Assembly (NCBI RefSeq): GCF_000801105.2
Contig: NC_079512.1
Location: 1,550,263-1,614,262 of the forward strand
Source: Raphanus sativus
Taxonomy: Eukaryota; Streptophyta; Magnoliopsida; Brassicales; Brassicaceae
Direction: 5' to 3'
DNA: 64,000 nucleotides
Position 1 is the stretch's first letter. Each line of letters opens with the position of its first letter. Below, one piece after another: positions 21,629 through 32,018 of this stretch. Below the pieces are notes generated by a model, which was not told the origin of the DNA, did not search any database, and saw only the letters and a program-made list of their open reading frames with translations. Made by a program: the position numbers and the translations under genes.

Positions 21629-24600
21629 ATGTCTTTAAGTCCGAGAGATCCACTTGTGCTTGCAAGAGTTGTGGGTGATGTTGTTGATCCTTTCATGAGA
21701 TTGATCTCTCTTAGGGTCAATTATGGCCAAAGACAGGTTACTAATGGTTTGGATCTAAGGACTTCTCAAGTTCTTAATAAACCAACGGTCGAGATCGGAG
21801 GAGATGACCTCAGAAATTTCTACACTTTGGTTCGTCTTCTATCATCTAATTAATTTTGTCAATTCCTTCCTTAAATGTTGGGCTTGGGAATATTAACTCA
21901 AGTGTTATATTATACTTAACTCTTTTCTTCTTATCTACCTAGTTTACTAGTTACGTGATGTTTTCCGAGTGTCTTGCATGCATAATTGCTTTGGGTTTTT
22001 AGTGATTTTGATTTTCCGGGAATTTTCTTGATTATTATGTTAACTAATTTTTAAAAAATTTCTTCAAGATTTCTATAAAAAATCATAAGTTCTTATAAAT
22101 TAATTAATAATATTGGAACTATAATATTTTAAATTTATAGAGATTTATAGAGATTTATAGAGAACTTGATTACATCAATAAACCAATTTGGTATAAGATA
22201 AGATAATTAATTTATTAAATAGTGGTTTAATATGTTTAAATGTACGTACTTTTCGAAATCATAAATATCTGAGACAAAATATAATGAACTAGCAATTGAC
22301 ATATATGAATTGAATACATATTTTGGACATCAGGACATGTAACTAGTACTACCTTAATTCTATTAATTAGCTTCAGCTTTTTGTTAAGATAAGTTAAGCC
22401 TTTCATTAATTCTTGTGTTATCATCTGCCAGCTTTAAAAATATGGAACACAAAAATATGTGTTTGTTCATGTTTTCTTGATCTTTTGATCTTTCATCATC
22501 TTCTTATTCGGTTCGTGTTGACGGGGTATAAATGAGAAGGTTATGGTGGATCCAGATGTGCCAAGTCCAAGCAACCCTTACCTCCGAGAATATCTCCATT
22601 GGTTAGTGTCATCTCTCTAATCATTTCATTCAAATTTACATGAGAGAAATACAACCCCACACTCACAGAGATTCTGTACAAGTACAGAACATGACTTATA
22701 GTCAGGTTAGTTTTGTTTCCATTTAAGAATTAAGAGTGTGCATGTTATATCATAACTTATCTACGCAACATATGTTTTTCGTCTCACCTTTATAAAAATA
22801 CATATGATTGGAAACTTTGAAAGACTATGATGTATCAAACATCAAGAGCATTTAAGTATGCGGCTAAACAATATCTTAAATCTCTAGCAAAAAAAAAACA
22901 ATATCTTAAATCTAAATGGATGCTCTCATTACAGGTTGGTGACTGATATACCTGCCACAACTGGAACCGCTTTTGGTGAGTTTATTTAACTCTGTATATT
23001 CACTAAGCCATACATGCAAATATGCAATTAGTCAAGTGTTTGCCATGAAGTGGACAGTAAAGAGAGCTTTTATAGGATTTTTAATGTTAAAATCCTTCAA
23101 CTAAATTTGTTTTGGGTAAAAACCCCTAAACTAAGTATTTAATGAATAAACCCCCAAATTAACTTTATTTAATGAATTAAACCCTTTTCGGTCATAATTA
23201 CAAGTACTACCGGTAATTTTTTAGTTTAGAGGTTTTTATATTAAACAAAACATAAGTGGGGGGTTTTACCACTACAAATTAAAAAATCAAAATATAATAA
23301 CATTTATCTAAAAATTAATAACTTTAATATTCCAAAATTAGCATTTTTAAAAACTTTCTGTAAAATATATGAGTAGTGTTTTTTAAATCAACATTATATA
23401 TGTAGAAATTAAAAATGTATAAACCCATAAAATATAACAAAATTATCTAAAGATTTATCTATTTTCTTGTGTTTTACATTTTTAACTTTTAGATAGTTTT
23501 TATTACGGGTAAATCTTAAGATAATTTTTATTATATTTTCTTGTTTTTTACAATTTTAATTTATACATATATAATGTTGACTTTTTTAAAAAAAACTAGA
23601 CTCATATATTTTACATATTTTTTTAAAAAATTAATTTTGGAATATTAAAATTATTAATTTTAGGATAATGTTATTATATTTTGAATTTTTTTATTTCTAA
23701 TGGTAAAATCCCTCACTTATATTTTTTTAATGTAGAAACCCCTAGACCAAAAATTTACCGGTAGTACTGGTAATTATGATCGAAAAGAGTTTAATTCATT
23801 AAATAAAGTTAATTTGGGGGTTTATTCATTAAATACTTAGTTTGAAGTTTTTTACCCAAAACAAACTTAATTGAGGGGTTTTAACGTTAAAATCCGCTTT
23901 TATATGCTGCAAACAATTTTAAGTGGAAAATATTATAGCCCGTTTCATATATTATAGGACAAGACTTGGGTTCACCCCCTCGGATGAACCTTTATATTCA
24001 CCACTTGATTTATGACCAATCAATATGACATGTAGATAATTAAATAAAAATTATTAAATATATTTAAAAATAGCTAAAAAAAGAATAATACCAATTTTAA
24101 ATTATAAATCTTAATTCTAAACCCTAAAGTTTAATTCCTAAATCCAAACTCTATACCCTAAACCCAAATCATATACCCTAAACCCAAATCATATACCCTA
24201 AACTCAAACTGTATACGCTAAACCCAAATCCTATACCCTAAACCCAAATCTTATACCCTAAACCCAAATTCTATATCCAAATGCTATACCCTAAACCCAA
24301 ACCGCATACTCTAAACTCAAATTCTAAATCCTAAACCCAAACAGTAAACCTTAAATCTAAACTCTATACCCTAAACCCAAATCATAGACCCTAAACCCAA
24401 ACCGTATACTCTAAACCCAAATCCTAAACCCTAAATCCAAACCGTAAACTCATAGGGTTTAGGGTTTAGAATTTGATTTTGGGGTATACGGTTTGGGTTT
24501 AGGGTATAGCATTTGGATCTAGGGTTTAGATTTAAGGTTTACAGTTTGGGTTTAAAATCTAGGATTTGGGTTTAGGGTTTAGAATTTGGTTTTAGGGTAT

Positions 24601-25223
24601 ACGGTTTGGGTTTAGGGTATAGCATTTGGATCTAGGGTTTAGATTTAAGGTTTACAGTTTGGGTTTAAGGTCTAGGATTTGGGTTTAGGGTTTAGGATTT
24701 GAGCTTAGGGTTTAGAATTTGAGTTTAGGGTATAGAATTTGGATTTAAGAATTAATGTTTAGGGCATAGAAATTAAGATTTAGGGTTTAGAATTGACATT
24801 ATTCTTTTTTAGCTATTTTTAAATATATTTAATACTTTTTATTTAATTATCCACATATTACATTGATTGGTCATAAATCAAGTGGTGAATATAAAGGTTC
24901 ACCCCAGGGGATGAACCCAAGTCATGTACTATATTATATATGTCCATGCAACAATTCGTAGCAATAACCAAAATATATGTTTGATGATTATTTGTTAAGG
25001 CAATGAGTTGGTGCACTATGAGAACCCATGTCCCACTTCAGGAATTCACCGAGTAGCCTTGATGTTGTTCCGGCAACTTGGAAGACAAACGGTTTATGCA
25101 CCTGAGTGGCGCCAACGCTTCAATACTCGTGAGTTCGCTGAGAACTATAATCTTGGTTTACCCGTTGCTGCCGTTTTCTTCAACTGTCAGAGAGAGAATG
25201 GCTGCGGAGGAAGAAGAACATAG
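21629..25223 (+). CDS. TSF: TWIN SISTER OF FT / FLOWERING LOCUS T-type florigen (PEBP family)
   Basis: The four exons are 21629-21829 (201 nt), 22540-22601 (62), 22935-22975 (41) and 25000-25223 (224), giving 175 residues. Exon lengths and phases are those of FT-family genes. It starts [10 protein letters not shown] and ends NGCGGRRT, both closer to TSF than FT. PEBP motifs [10 protein letters not shown] (71-80) and GIHR (116-119) are present. FT-type residues Tyr85 and Gln140 and the 14-3-3 contacts Arg62, Pro94 and Phe101 are kept. FT/TSF proteins move from leaf phloem to the shoot apex and act with FD and 14-3-3 to trigger flowering. Unusual changes are Glu137 in place of Gly in the segment-B loop ([11 protein letters not shown]), Asn150 before the YN of the (L/I)YN triad, Thr45 for Pro, and Gln36 for Glu. 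Intron 3 holds two long foldback transposons. An open frame does not prove florigen activity. Confidence 0.92.
22868..22913. repeat. Micro-retroinsertion (14 bp) with 16-bp TSD in TSF intron 2
   Basis: ACAATATCTTAAATCT at 22868-22883 and 22898-22913 encloses CTAGC followed by A9. The last copy ends 21 bases before exon 3, so it sits in the branch-point/acceptor neighbourhood. Confidence 0.75.
23075..23895. mobile_element. Mutator-like foldback element in TSF intron 3
   Basis: GCTTTTATA is duplicated at 23066-23074 and 23896-23904 (9 bp, as for Mutator-like elements). The two arms are inverted copies of about 330 bases. Left GGATTTTTAATGTTAAAATC pairs with the right end GGATTTTAACGTTAAAACCC (inverted), and both continue through GTTTTGGGTAAAAA, AAGTATTTAATGAATAAACC, TTACCGGTAGTACT and CAAAATATAATAACAT. 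The interior is short and non-coding. A transcript through it would form a long hairpin. Confidence 0.85.
23963..24923. mobile_element. Second foldback element, with CCCTAAACCCAAA arrays, in TSF intron 3
   Basis: Left GACTTGGGTTCACCCC (23963) and right GGATGAACCCAAGTC (ending 24923) are inverted copies. The match continues through CACTTGATTTATGACCAATC and TAATTAAATAAAAATTATTA. Inside, roughly 340 bases of degenerate (CCCTAAACCCAAATC)n are followed by about 300 bases of the reverse complement. No convincing target duplication can be read, so the family is left open. Confidence 0.75.
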
Positions 25224-26444
25224 ATATCCATGCCTCCGTCCTCTTAAGTAATCCATTTGTGTACTGTATAACCTTATATTTACGCATCTAGATCAGGTTG
25301 TTGAAATAAGAATATGATGATATGACTAAACAGAAGGTGATGCATGCTGACATCTATGATCTATGTAAGGTACTTTATATGTAATAATTGAGAGGGAGGA
25401 ATGAATATGGATGTTTTACTTCTATGGTGTATGATGTGACTTTTCATTTCATAGACAAACTTTATATCAGCGTTGCATATGTTTTCATTGGCATCTGCTC
25501 TGGGACAATTCTTAATACTTGACTTTCTGAAAAGAATGACTATAGAAGCTTGCCGGCATTTGGAAAGGGTAAAGAATAATGCTTTTCCTAAACATAGAAA
25601 AAGTTGAAAGAAAATAGGGAACTATTCTTTTTTTGATGCAAAAATATCCAAACTACACATTTTGCATCAAAATACATAAAGCCACTTTTCTACAAAAATA
25701 CAAATGTAATTTAATAGTTCAATAATGTGTTAAAGGCTTGAAAAAAATTGTGCGTATACGTTTGATATTTAACATTGACAGGGAGAAGATAATATATATA
25801 TACTTGTATTACATCTTTTGCACAGTTATACTTTTCAGTTTAGAATCTTTCCAAAACTGAAAATGTAGTCTAGTGATTTGTGTTAGTGTTAATATTTGAA
25901 AAGGAAAAAGAAAGAAAGAAGAAAATATGTTTTTTCAAAAAGAAAAGAAAAGAATACAATATGGATATATAGAAAAGCACAAACACAAAGGAAGCAGGAA
26001 AAGGAGAGGATGCTCTTACATGAGGTCTCACTTGGTGTAACGTCATACGCAGCCAGCCACATCTTTGATTAAGTGCGTACATCAGAATAACGAATGTGCT
26101 GCAAAAAACATGAGATGAATATAAACGTCATATTATTATATATATAGTTGTAATCAATAATCATAGTTGTAATCGTAGTTGAAGTACAAAATCAAATCAT
26201 ACAAATTGGTTTAAAAGTCGAGAACATGCAAGCACTTTTCGTTCACTTTATTCAGGTAACGATCATGTCAAACTCCAACGTTACACACCGGAGCCATTTA
26301 ACCGCGAGCCATAGTGGATTTTGGATTCTTAACCGGTTAAGCTGACCCAAAGAAAAACACGGTTGTGCTTATAAAGAAAGGATAAGTTATATGCTAAATA
26401 AAAAGGATTATTTGAAAAATACCTTACTTGTTTTTCTAAATTTG
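25224..26444. other. 3' flank of TSF, paralogous to the flank of the relic
   Basis: It includes the TSF 3' UTR. Segments near 25300-25370, 25440-25680, 25985-26060 and 26080-26100 have partners at 11540-11590, 11690-11960, 13980-14050 and 15610-15640. Here they are not separated by large insertions. No gene is present. Confidence 0.55.
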
Positions 26445-26496
26445 AAGAATACATCTTATTGAAAACAAAACAAAACCCGATGCATTGAAACAGTAA

Positions 26497-28359
26497 ATGG
26501 CGAATCCCTGGTTCCCACACAACAGTGCTTCCGCCCCGTCTCCTCCGTGCTTCACTTCTGGTGATAGTCCCCTCCCTCCCCCCATCCCCCTGACCCTCCT
26601 GACCCTGATGACCCTTTCCCTCCTCTCGGTTCCTCCTCACCCAAACCTAACCGCTTCTCGTTACAAACTGCTAGATCTAATCGGCCTGTAGCGAAGCTCC
26701 CTGTCCCCAAAACTGTTGCTGTATCTGCTCTTGGAGCCTCAGCTTCTAAACCTACTGTGTCTTCTAGCTCTGTAAATCTCAGATCTGGAAACACTGTTCC
26801 CCTTAACCATGAAAACTTTAAGATACTGCCTCCAAAGAGCTCCTCTCCTATCCAAACTAATAAAGCGTCTGGAGCTTTTCCTAATACCTCTGCTCCCTCT
26901 CTGTTCCCATCTACTGCTCCCTCCCTGAACCCTAATCCCAAAACTGTTCCTGTTACCACTATCCCCCCTTCGCCCTCTCCTAGCCAATCCGACCCTCCGC
27001 CTCCTGTTCCCCTTCTCCTAAACCCTCATCTACCCTCCCTGATGAAACCACTCATGTAAATAACTCAACTGCTAAACCGCAGGCCTCCTCAACTCCCCCT
27101 CTTGTCCAGAGAATCAGGCAGAAAGAAGACAAGTCTTTGAAGCGCCTTGCTCCGGTCTCTTTGTCGGATAAGGGTATTCCTCGAGTCTTGATTCCTGACA
27201 GTGTCTTTCAGAAGGGTGCTGAAATACACAAAGATTTTATTATATGCTACTTCAATGGCAGACCCCCTGCATTTACTCATATTCAAAGTGTGCTCAATCA
27301 CATGTGGGGAAAAGGGAAAAGAGTTGAAATACACACTAACCCTTTGTCCCGCTCTATGCTGGTCCGCATTCCCTCTGATTACTTGCGGCAGAAAATATTG
27401 GAGAAGAGTGTTTGGTATGTTGGAGAATCCATGTTCCATGCTGTGCAGTGGTCTTCCTCAGCTGCCTCTCAAGCTCCACCTTTGGAATCTATCCAGATAT
27501 GGGCTCATTTAACAGGCGTTCCCCTTGACTTAAGGCACACACAAGGTCTCAGTCTTGTAGCTGGTTTAGTGGGAGACCCTAAAGAGACAGATGAATTCAC
27601 TCTAAACTTGGTCAGTCTCACCCTCTCGCATGTGAAAGTTGCGGTTGATCTAACGAAACCTCTCCCTAACGTAGTGGAGTTTATGCGAGAGAATGGTGAG
27701 GTCGTTGAAGTTCAGGTCTCTTATCCTTGGGTCCCTCCCACCTGCTCTCATTGCAAAGAACTGGGCCATGTCTCCCGCAATTGCCTGCTTCTTCCTCCTC
27801 CGTCTAAAACAGATTTACCTGCAAAAAAGAGTGCAAAGTCAGCTCCACAATCAACTGCCAAAGATAAACAAAAAATTAACCCTGAAGCAACTGCTAAAGA
27901 TAAACAGAAAATGTATCTTGAACCTGCTGTCAGTGTTTCTGATCCTTCCCCCCCTGCAGCCCCTCCTCCTCCTCTCCCTCTCCCTCTTCCCACCCTCAAC
28001 CTAAACTACCAAAATCCTCTGTTTTGTCCTTATCCCCGCTTGCTCCTTCCTCCTCTAAACACCTTTTGGCCACCCCTGTTCTAAAGCCCCCTATTGCTGA
28101 TCCTATCCTAAATCCCATTGGTTCCCCCTTGAGCCCTCCTGACTCTTTTTATGCCCCCTCTCTCAAAAGACCCCGCCCTGATCCTAACCCACAGTTGTTC
28201 CCCTCTTTTTTGGCCCAACTATCCTTTTTCTCTGCCTCTTCCTCCTCCCCAGCCTTGACTCTTCCTCCTTCTGACCCTGCTCCCGCTTTAACCCTTTCTA
28301 ATCCTTACTCTGTTTTGGTTCCTGATGGTTCTCTACGCCATGAAGAGACCATTGACTAA
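26497..28359 (+). pseudogene. LINE-1 ORF1 (DUF4283/CCHC RNA-binding protein), three frame breaks
   Basis: ORF1 starts MANPWFPHNS at 26497. The sense continues in a second frame from about 26580 (PKPNRFSLQTARSNRPVAKL), in a third from about 27000 (TPPLVQRIRQKEDKSLKRL, then the DUF4283-like core QKGAEIHKDFIICYFNGRPP) and in the first again from about 28000 (LSPLAPSSSKHLLATPVLKP) to TAA at 28357. All three changes have the direction of one lost base and fall in C-rich runs. A single zinc knuckle, CSHCKELGHVSRNC, begins at 27743. ORF1 proteins coat LINE RNA. As it stands the element cannot make a full ORF1 product unless these are sequence errors. Confidence 0.82.
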
Positions 28360-28367
28360 ACTCCCCT

Positions 28368-31300
28368 ATGTATAGTAAACTATTTTTTTGGAATGTCCGT
28401 GGTCTAAATGACCCGGTTAAACATAAGCCCTTTTGTGATTGGTTAGCCACCCATCAGCCCCTTTTTGGTACTCTATTGGAGACACATATTAAGGATCAAT
28501 CTCTGAGTTACTTGATGAATAAACTTTGTAGAGGATGGAAATATACCTCAAATCATGCCGATGATGCTGATGGTAGGATTGTGGTAATTTGGAGGGAAAC
28601 GATAGGAGTGCAGGTGCTCCAACAGTCTCGGCAAGCTATCACATGTGAAGTTCGGATTCCAGGAAACGCTCCCTTCCTTTACACGGCCATATATGCCTCT
28701 AATGAGAGGGCTGAGCGCACTGATCTGTGGGTGGAGCTACTGAGCATGGCCCACTCGTTCTCTCTTGACACTACCCCCTGGGTTTTAGCTGGAGATTTTA
28801 ACCAAATCATCCACTCTGAAGAGCACTCCCTGTCACATGTAAACGCCCTAAGCCATGATATGATAGAGCTCAAGGACTGCTTAACTCAGTTGGGAGTATA
28901 TGATCTGCGCTTCTCTGGCCCTCGGTTCACCTGGACAAACCGTCAACCAGAAGGTCCTATTGCAAAAAAGCTTGACCGTCTTCTAATAAACAACCCGATC
29001 CTAAGCCTTTTTCCACACTGTTCTGCCACCTTTCACCCTCCTTCCTCCTCTGACCATAGCCCCTGCACTCTTGACCTAGCCACTAAAGTCCCTTCCTCCG
29101 GTAACCGCCCTTACAAGTTCTATAACTACCTCACAAAGCACCCAGACTTTCACTCAGTCGTGTTTGCTGCGTGGACTCGAGCCGGAAGTGCTGTTGGGAA
29201 CCTTACTGACCTTTACTGGAAACAAAAACAAATAAAGAGCGAGTTGAAACACTTAAACAGAGAGAATTTTTCACAAATTCAAGTGAGGGTGAGTGAAGCT
29301 AACCGTTTACTCTTAGATGTGCAGGTACAGGTCCTTACCTCCCCTACTGCCCAACTTTTTGCGATGGAGAAACAAGCTCTGCAAGTTTGGAACTTTCTGA
29401 GGGACATTGAAGAAAGCTACTTCAAGCAGAGGTCAAGAGTTAATTGGCTGAAGGAGGGGGATCAAAACACTGTCTTCTTCTTCAGGACTGTGCAGGCAAG
29501 ACTAAACTACAACTTTATCCGCTCCTTCATGCTCCCTTCAGGCGTTCTCATCACGGACCCGATCCAGATGAGTGTCTACGCAGTATCTCACTTTCAGAAA
29601 ATTCTTGGGCCTCAACCGGCGCCCCCGCTTGCCATCATTTCCTCAAGGCTATGGTTCCAGTCCCACACTGACTTCTTCTGCTCTGAGACTCTGTGTATCC
29701 AAATGACCAAAGTTCCATTAGCAGAGGAAATCACTGAAGTGCTATTCAAGCTAAATCAGAACAAGGCTCCTGGGCCTGATGGCCTCACCTCTGGGTTCTA
29801 TAAAGCATCTTGGAGCATTCTTGGCCCTGAAGTAATCCAGTCTGTGCGCCAATTCTTCTTGTCTTCGTTCTTGCCAGCTTCTGCAAATGCTACTATACTG
29901 TCTATGGTGCCGAAGCATCCAGGAGCATCTCTGATCACTGAGTACCGTCCTATAGCTTGCCTAAACACACTCTATAAGGTGATCTCCAGAATTCTTGTGA
30001 GGCGGCTGAAGCCTATTCTCCCATTACTGATAGTTCCCAATCAGACTGCATTTGTCAAAGGAAGACTTTTAGTCGAGAACACCTCATTGGCTGGCGAGTT
30101 AGTTCAGGGCTATCATAAGCATACGAGTGCAAAAAGGATCACCATAAAGGTGGATATAGCGAAAGCTTTTGATACCTTGTCATGGACCTTCCTCTTCTCT
30201 TGCCTCCAGAGCCTAAACGTCCCTGCGAAGTTTCTCTCATGGCTCCGTGCATGCATCTGTACCACAAATTTCACAGTAAGTTATAATGGCTATGTGAATG
30301 GATACTTCAAAGGTACTCGCGGCCTAAGACAAGGAGACCCGTTATCTCCCTATCTCTTTGTCATTGCAATGAATGCTCTCTCGCTTATGCTAAATAAGGC
30401 TGCGCAGGAAATGAGGTTTAATTATCATGAAAAATGTCAGGGATCAAAACTTACCCATTTGTGCTTTGCAGACGACTTGTTAATCTTTATGGATGGGTCC
30501 CTGGATTCGGTTCAAGCTGTGTTGCAGGTACTTCGTCAATTTGAGCAAAGGTCGGGCCTTGCTGTGAGTGTCCAAAAGTCCTCCTTCTTCGCGTCTGGAC
30601 TGTCGCAGAGAGAAACAGAATTAATTCAGTTTACTACAGGAATGCCTTTGGGTTCGCTACCTGTACGTTACCTTGGCGTGCCCCTTTGCACCAAGAAGCT
30701 GTCTCTCCTGAACTGTGAGGTCTTGCTCCGCCAGATAAAAACCAGACTCTCTTCTTGGAGTGCGAAGGCCCTGTCCTTTGCGGGGAGACTATTGCTCATA
30801 AAAACAGTCATACAAGGTATCACAACCTTCTGGTGCTCCACTTTCATTCTCCCACAAGCCTGTGTCAAGCGCATCAACTCGCTCTGTGGTGTTTTCCTGT
30901 GGCAAGGGGATATAGAAAAGCATCACTCAGCAAGAGTATCATGGGAAATAGTAACTAAGCCAAAGAGAGAAGGGGGACTTGGGATAAAAAACCTTGCGGT
31001 CTGGAACAAAGCTTGCTGTCTCAAACTGATATGGTTATTGTTCTTCCAAGCGGGATCTGTGTGGGTGGCATGGTTTGTGGATGAAGTTTTGGATGGCTCT
31101 CTAAGCAACCTTTGGACAACATTACCAAACCAGCGGTACTCTTGGCAGGTTAACAAGCTCCTGAAGCTAAGCACCTCCATCTACGACTGGATCAAACTCA
31201 GAGTGCAGAACGGTGTCTCTTGTCAATTTTGGAGTGATAATTGGTCTCCTTTTGGCCCTCTTAGAACCTTTCTAGGCCTAAGAAATAACCAAAACTTGGG

Positions 31301-32018
31301 GATTGCGGATGATGCTTCCTTAGCGTCTCTTTGCATTAATGGGAACTGGCTCCTCCCTCCTGCACGATCAGATCAACTCGTAAACCTTCATGTGCATCTT
31401 ACCACTACTCAGCTCAATGACAATGCCGACTATTACGAATGGGAGATAGATGGCAGAATCAGTGATCGCTACAGCACGGGTACTATCTATGCGAAGCTAT
31501 GTGAGGAAGGAGCAACTGTACCTTGGTTCAACACGGTCTGGAATAAGAGCGGCATTCCGAGACACAACTTCCTTGCTTGGTTGTTTGTCTTGAACCGCTG
31601 CCCTACTAAGGACAGGACAATGCGATGGGGGCATCAGACGAGTCCCTTGTGCCTCCTTTGCAACTTGTCTAACGAAAATCGTGATCATCTGTTCTTCTCC
31701 TGTCACTACTCCTGGAGTGTGTGGGGTTTGCTATCCCGACGCTGTGGAATTCTCCCGGAGAGGAATTGGGATCGAGTGCTGTCACAGATTCAGTCAACCA
31801 GCCCACAGACTACTCAAGGAATACTGCTTCGCATCTGCTGGCAAGGATGTATCTATTGGATTTGGCAGGAACGAAACGCTAGGCTTCATCGGCAGAGCTT
31901 CCGTTCGGCTGAGTTGGTCGCAAGGCACTTGGAAAGGCAGGTTAGAGACAGGATCTCCTCTCTACGCTCCAAAAATCCGCTGGCCTCTTCAAAATTGATG
32001 CAACAGTGGCTTGCATGA
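28368..32018 (+). CDS. LINE-1 ORF2: AP-endonuclease and reverse transcriptase
   Basis: This is an uninterrupted frame of 1216 residues, 8 bases after the ORF1 stop. The N-terminal endonuclease/exonuclease/phosphatase domain shows WNVRG (8-12), LLETH with Glu38, GDFN (142-145) and SDH (228-230), the usual catalytic positions. The reverse transcriptase has NKAPGPDGL, TAFVKGR, KVDIAKAFD, RQGDPLSPYLFV and the catalytic FADD (700-703). The C-terminus carries the zf-RVT module CLLCNLSNENRDHLFFSCHY. It nicks target DNA and copies its own RNA there. No stop or obvious key-residue loss is seen. The 5' end is intact because the frame starts soon after ORF1. Confidence 0.93.
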   Translation: MYSKLFFWNVRGLNDPVKHKPFCDWLATHQPLFGTLLETHIKDQSLSYLMNKLCRGWKYTSNHADDADGRIVVIWRETIGVQVLQQSRQAITCEVRIPGNAPFLYTAIYASNERAERTDLWVELLSMAHSFSLDTTPWVLAGDFNQIIHSEEHSLSHVNALSHDMIELKDCLTQLGVYDLRFSGPRFTWTNRQPEGPIAKKLDRLLINNPILSLFPHCSATFHPPSSSDHSPCTLDLATKVPSSGNRPYKFYNYLTKHPDFHSVVFAAWTRAGSAVGNLTDLYWKQKQIKSELKHLNRENFSQIQVRVSEANRLLLDVQVQVLTSPTAQLFAMEKQALQVWNFLRDIEESYFKQRSRVNWLKEGDQNTVFFFRTVQARLNYNFIRSFMLPSGVLITDPIQMSVYAVSHFQKILGPQPAPPLAIISSRLWFQSHTDFFCSETLCIQMTKVPLAEEITEVLFKLNQNKAPGPDGLTSGFYKASWSILGPEVIQSVRQFFLSSFLPASANATILSMVPKHPGASLITEYRPIACLNTLYKVISRILVRRLKPILPLLIVPNQTAFVKGRLLVENTSLAGELVQGYHKHTSAKRITIKVDIAKAFDTLSWTFLFSCLQSLNVPAKFLSWLRACICTTNFTVSYNGYVNGYFKGTRGLRQGDPLSPYLFVIAMNALSLMLNKAAQEMRFNYHEKCQGSKLTHLCFADDLLIFMDGSLDSVQAVLQVLRQFEQRSGLAVSVQKSSFFASGLSQRETELIQFTTGMPLGSLPVRYLGVPLCTKKLSLLNCEVLLRQIKTRLSSWSAKALSFAGRLLLIKTVIQGITTFWCSTFILPQACVKRINSLCGVFLWQGDIEKHHSARVSWEIVTKPKREGGLGIKNLAVWNKACCLKLIWLLFFQAGSVWVAWFVDEVLDGSLSNLWTTLPNQRYSWQVNKLLKLSTSIYDWIKLRVQNGVSCQFWSDNWSPFGPLRTFLGLRNNQNLGIADDASLASLCINGNWLLPPARSDQLVNLHVHLTTTQLNDNADYYEWEIDGRISDRYSTGTIYAKLCEEGATVPWFNTVWNKSGIPRHNFLAWLFVLNRCPTKDRTMRWGHQTSPLCLLCNLSNENRDHLFFSCHYSWSVWGLLSRRCGILPERNWDRVLSQIQSTSPQTTQGILLRICWQGCIYWIWQERNARLHRQSFRSAELVARHLERQVRDRISSLRSKNPLASSKLMQQWLA

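Noticed and set aside
24120..24740. CCCTAAACCC arrays as interstitial telomere repeats
   Set aside because: The unit is a degenerate CCCTAAACCCAAATC with variable spacing and is mirrored inside a foldback element; it is not (CCCTAAA)n.
26552..26959. Gly-rich minus-strand frames opposite LINE ORF1
   Set aside because: They are reverse complements of the Pro-rich ORF1 coding strand, with no independent support.
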